Below the pieces are notes generated by a model that saw only the letters and a program-made list of their open reading frames with translations, did not search any database and had not been told where the DNA came from. Source: Strigomonas culicis (lineage: Eukaryota > Euglenozoa > Kinetoplastea > Trypanosomatida > Trypanosomatidae). From it: a stretch of 15,771 nt of DNA. The DNA lies in the NCBI GenBank assembly GCA_000482145.1, contig AUXH01000456.1:1-15771 (forward strand). Direction: 5' to 3'. Positions within the stretch are counted from its first letter, which is position 1. Each line of letters begins with the position of its first letter. The position numbers were made by a program, and so were the translations under genes. Positions 14,126 to 15,771 of the stretch are shown piece after piece.

Positions 14126-14148
14126 CGCCCCCGCTCGGCGCGGGGGCG
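14126..14148. repeat. Perfect 9-bp GC hairpin
   Basis: CGCCCCCGC (14126-14134) and GCGGGGGCG (14140-14148) are perfect complements around a 5-nt loop (TCGGC). Confidence 0.8.
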
Positions 14149-14215
14149 CGTGAAAGAAAACCGCTGCCCCCTTTTGGCGGCTCATGAGGGGTCGCGCGGG
14201 CGGCCGCCTCTTTCT

Positions 14216-14234
14216 GGGGGCCGGAGCGGCCCCC
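14216..14234. repeat. Perfect 8-bp GC hairpin with 3-nt loop
   Basis: GGGGGCCG (14216-14223) and CGGCCCCC (14227-14234) pair perfectly around GAG. The right arm runs into the C10 tract. Confidence 0.8.
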
Positions 14235-14543
14235 CCCCCTCCCGAGGGCGGAGGCGCAGCGGGCCCCCGCCGGCGCCCCGAACGAGCCACGTTTTTCAAT
14301 GACGTTGGCCCCGCGGAGCGGCGCGGCCGATACGCATTGGACGGCGGGCGATGGCGGAGCCGAGCCATTTTAGCTTGCGCGAAACAAATACTAAACGATA
14401 GGTGACGAGCAACTTATTATTTGCTATATGTATTTATTTGCACTGCTCGTATCTGAACTGTTTTGTCTTTTCATGTTGTGGTATATTAGTACTTTTGCGT
14501 GGCAACAAAATAAGATGAGGTTTTGCAGTTTTTTTTCTTTTCG

Positions 14544-14565
14544 GTCACCATATCTAAATGGTGAC
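14544..14565. repeat. 8-bp inverted repeat in the right flank of the strand switch
   Basis: GTCACCAT (14544-14551) and ATGGTGAC (14558-14565) are perfect complements around ATCTAA, directly after a plus-strand pyrimidine tract (14529-14541). It could be a protein-binding dyad or chance. Confidence 0.6.
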
Positions 14566-15243
14566 GCGTTCTATCGTAGTTCATTATTGTTGTGCATACA
14601 TTTTTTCTTCCGCTGCTTGTAAGCTGCAAACATACGCTTCTGTAGACTGTTCAAAAATAAAGGCACACTGGAAATTAGTGATGACTTTATAATAAACTCT
14701 ATTTAGTGTTTATGTCCAAATATAATTATTATTCAGATTTTCAGGTGATGAGGTACAAATTACTAAAAAAAGAAATACAGCTCTTATGTGCCAATTAGGT
14801 CTTTTCTTTTTTCCTTCTGGAACCTGCGCAAAAAATGGAGTGGTGGAGTACGCAAGGAGTGCAACGAACAAACGAATAATCAGTTCTCGATCGCGAAGTA
14901 TACATTACAATAAAGAATTTTCGCTCGCTTGGTCTTCTTCTATGCTTTAATCAGTTTTTTTTTTCCTTCTTCATAAATACGGCTCACTGTGACGACAAGG
15001 TTCATTTAATTTTGAGAAGATAGAGAACCTTTCTTGCACATCGCATGATGTATCAATGCGCAATTTGTTTTACCGTAACTAAATGCCGATAATACAAAAC
15101 AGAATAGTATAATTGCATACTTTAATGTATGCGTTCGCTTGTGAATGTATCAATGATAAAGGTATTCATTTGGAATGACTTGCTCTTTTCTACTTACTTC
15201 AATGAATATCATCATGTTTCTCTGTGTTTGTTTACGTCATACA

Positions 15244-15305
15244 TTTCCTTTCCATTTCTGTTCTTCAATTACGTAACAAATAAAAACAAATGCATATAAA
15301 ATAAG
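15244..15305 (+). promoter_or_regulatory. Predicted trans-splice acceptor of eIF5A
   Basis: A plus-strand pyrimidine tract (15244-15270) is followed by the first AG at 15304-15305. The only upstream ATG in this area (15290) falls before the AG and is removed, leaving a leader of about 45 nt and the eIF5A ATG as the first start. Confidence 0.55.
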
Positions 15306-15350
15306 AATAAACACTTCTTTTATCTTAACTACCAAAAAACCTCCATTGAA

Positions 15351-15771
15351 ATGTCTGACGAGGACCACGATTTCACCCAGCAGAGCGGCTCCAACTCCTC
15401 CCTCACCTTCCCCACGCCCGCCGGCGCGCTCAAGAAGGGTGGGTACATCTGCATCAACAGCCGCCCGTGCAAGGTCATTGACCTCTCCGTGTCCAAGACC
15501 GGAAAGCACGGTCACGCCAAGGTCAGCATTGTTGCCACCGATATCTTCACCGGCAACCGTCTGGAGGACCAGGCCCCGTCGACTCACAATGTTGAGGTGC
15601 CCTTCGTCAAGACGGCGACTTACAGCGTCATCGACATCCAGCCCAACGAGGACCCTTCTCAGCCGGCTCACCTTTCCCTCATGACCGATGAGGGCGACAG
15701 CCGCGATGACCTCGACATGCCCCCGGATGCGCCGCTCGCTGCGCACGATCAAGGAGCAGTTTGAGGCTGGC
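15351..15771 (+). CDS. eIF5A: Eukaryotic translation initiation factor 5A, 3'-truncated with apparent frameshift
   Basis: The start ATG is at 15351 (MSDEDHDF). eIF5A helps the ribosome form peptide bonds at Pro-rich and other slow motifs and aids termination; it is cytosolic and is activated by hypusine formation on one Lys. The hypusine loop [10 protein letters not shown] is intact, with the modified Lys at about residue 52. The SH3-like N-domain (about 24-88) and the start of the OB-fold C-domain (from about 89, [11 protein letters not shown]) are well conserved with trypanosomatid eIF5A. After MPPDAPLA (about residue 130) the frame leaves the family sequence and stops at TGA 15762-15764. 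The expected continuation IKEQFEAG is present in the +1 frame from about 15748. One extra base near 15744 would explain this, so a sequencing error is more likely than a real pseudogene. The family length is about 165 residues, so the last part lies beyond the window. Confidence 0.93.

Larger units (their letters stand above)
13908..14366. other. Sharply bounded GC-rich island in the strand-switch region
   Basis: About 460 bp of very GC-rich DNA is embedded abruptly in AT-rich flanks. It contains C runs up to 10 (14230-14239) and 7 (14102-14108), an A8 run (14091-14098), and several GC hairpins listed separately. Frames are open on both strands (for example 129 codons on minus), but the predicted peptides are Pro/Arg/Gly low complexity without any family likeness, so I do not call a gene. 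Candidate roles are a bidirectional promoter, a replication origin or a structured non-coding RNA. A misassembled or foreign segment is also possible. Confidence 0.6.
13378..15350. other. Divergent strand-switch region (putative bidirectional Pol II start region)
   Basis: About 2 kb separates the outermost minus-strand gene from plus-strand eIF5A. Genes on both sides point away from it. In trypanosomatids such regions are established sites of bidirectional RNA polymerase II initiation and often carry variant histones. The left flank (13378-13905) is A-rich on the plus strand, as are the minus-unit spacers; the right flank (about 14370-14630 and 14930-15260) has T/C tracts on the plus strand. 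A GC-rich island occupies the middle. No tRNA, 5S or snRNA gene was recognised, and the short ORFs here look accidental. Confidence 0.7.

Noticed and set aside
14230..14243. Possible G-quadruplex on the minus strand
   Set aside because: The C10 and following CCC give at most three separable G runs with short loops on the minus strand; the next run is about 20 nt away.
13825..14368. Open frames on both strands of the GC island (86-131 codons)
   Set aside because: They encode Pro/Arg/Gly low complexity with no family similarity, and several strands and frames are open at once, as expected from stop-codon scarcity in GC-rich DNA.
14428..14622. 64-codon Phe/Leu-rich plus-strand ORF in the strand-switch region
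   Set aside because: It is a T-tract translation that resembles random AT-rich sequence, with no domain or acceptor context.

Overview
The window looks like nuclear DNA of a trypanosomatid (Kinetoplastea); the genus cannot be fixed from the sequence alone. Four observations support this. The genes are intronless and lie head-to-tail on one strand. Short AT-rich spacers carry a pyrimidine tract plus AG upstream of nearly every ATG, as expected for trans-splice acceptors. There is one abrupt switch of coding strand. A recognisable kinetoplastid-type eIF5A sits on the other side of that switch. No spliced-leader, tRNA or rRNA gene was recognised.

Layout. Positions 1-13377 hold one minus-strand polycistronic unit. 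In transcription order it contains: a small AT-rich hypothetical protein (12856-13377); an acidic/basic hypothetical protein (11508-12416); a thioredoxin with a SAP/LEM-like C-terminal extension (10429-10890); a uracil-DNA-glycosylase-superfamily protein of the hypoxanthine-glycosylase type (9360-10160); an alpha/beta hydrolase fused to a four-helix membrane domain (6171-8981); a GC-rich hypothetical protein (4482-5528); a divergent TCP-1/chaperonin-like protein (1718-4156); and the 5' part of a lysine/arginine-rich hypothetical protein that runs off the left edge (1-987). On the plus strand, eIF5A starts at 15351 and runs off the right edge, with an apparent one-base frameshift near 15744.

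The strand switch (13378-15350) is divergent, the arrangement in which trypanosomatid RNA polymerase II transcription normally starts in both directions. The most striking structure in the window lies in its middle: a sharply bounded, very GC-rich island of about 460 bp (13908-14366). It carries at least three strong hairpins and homopolymer tracts. By eye, the purine/pyrimidine asymmetry of the flanking AT-rich DNA reverses across it. It is a candidate bidirectional initiation element or origin, but an assembly artefact is also possible.

The genes do not form an obvious pathway, as is usual for trypanosomatid polycistrons. Several start codons were moved to the first ATG after the predicted splice acceptor, because the longest ORFs begin at GTG/TTG or translate the pyrimidine tract into a false hydrophobic leader. 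By eye, coding GC content rises with distance from the strand switch along the minus-strand unit.
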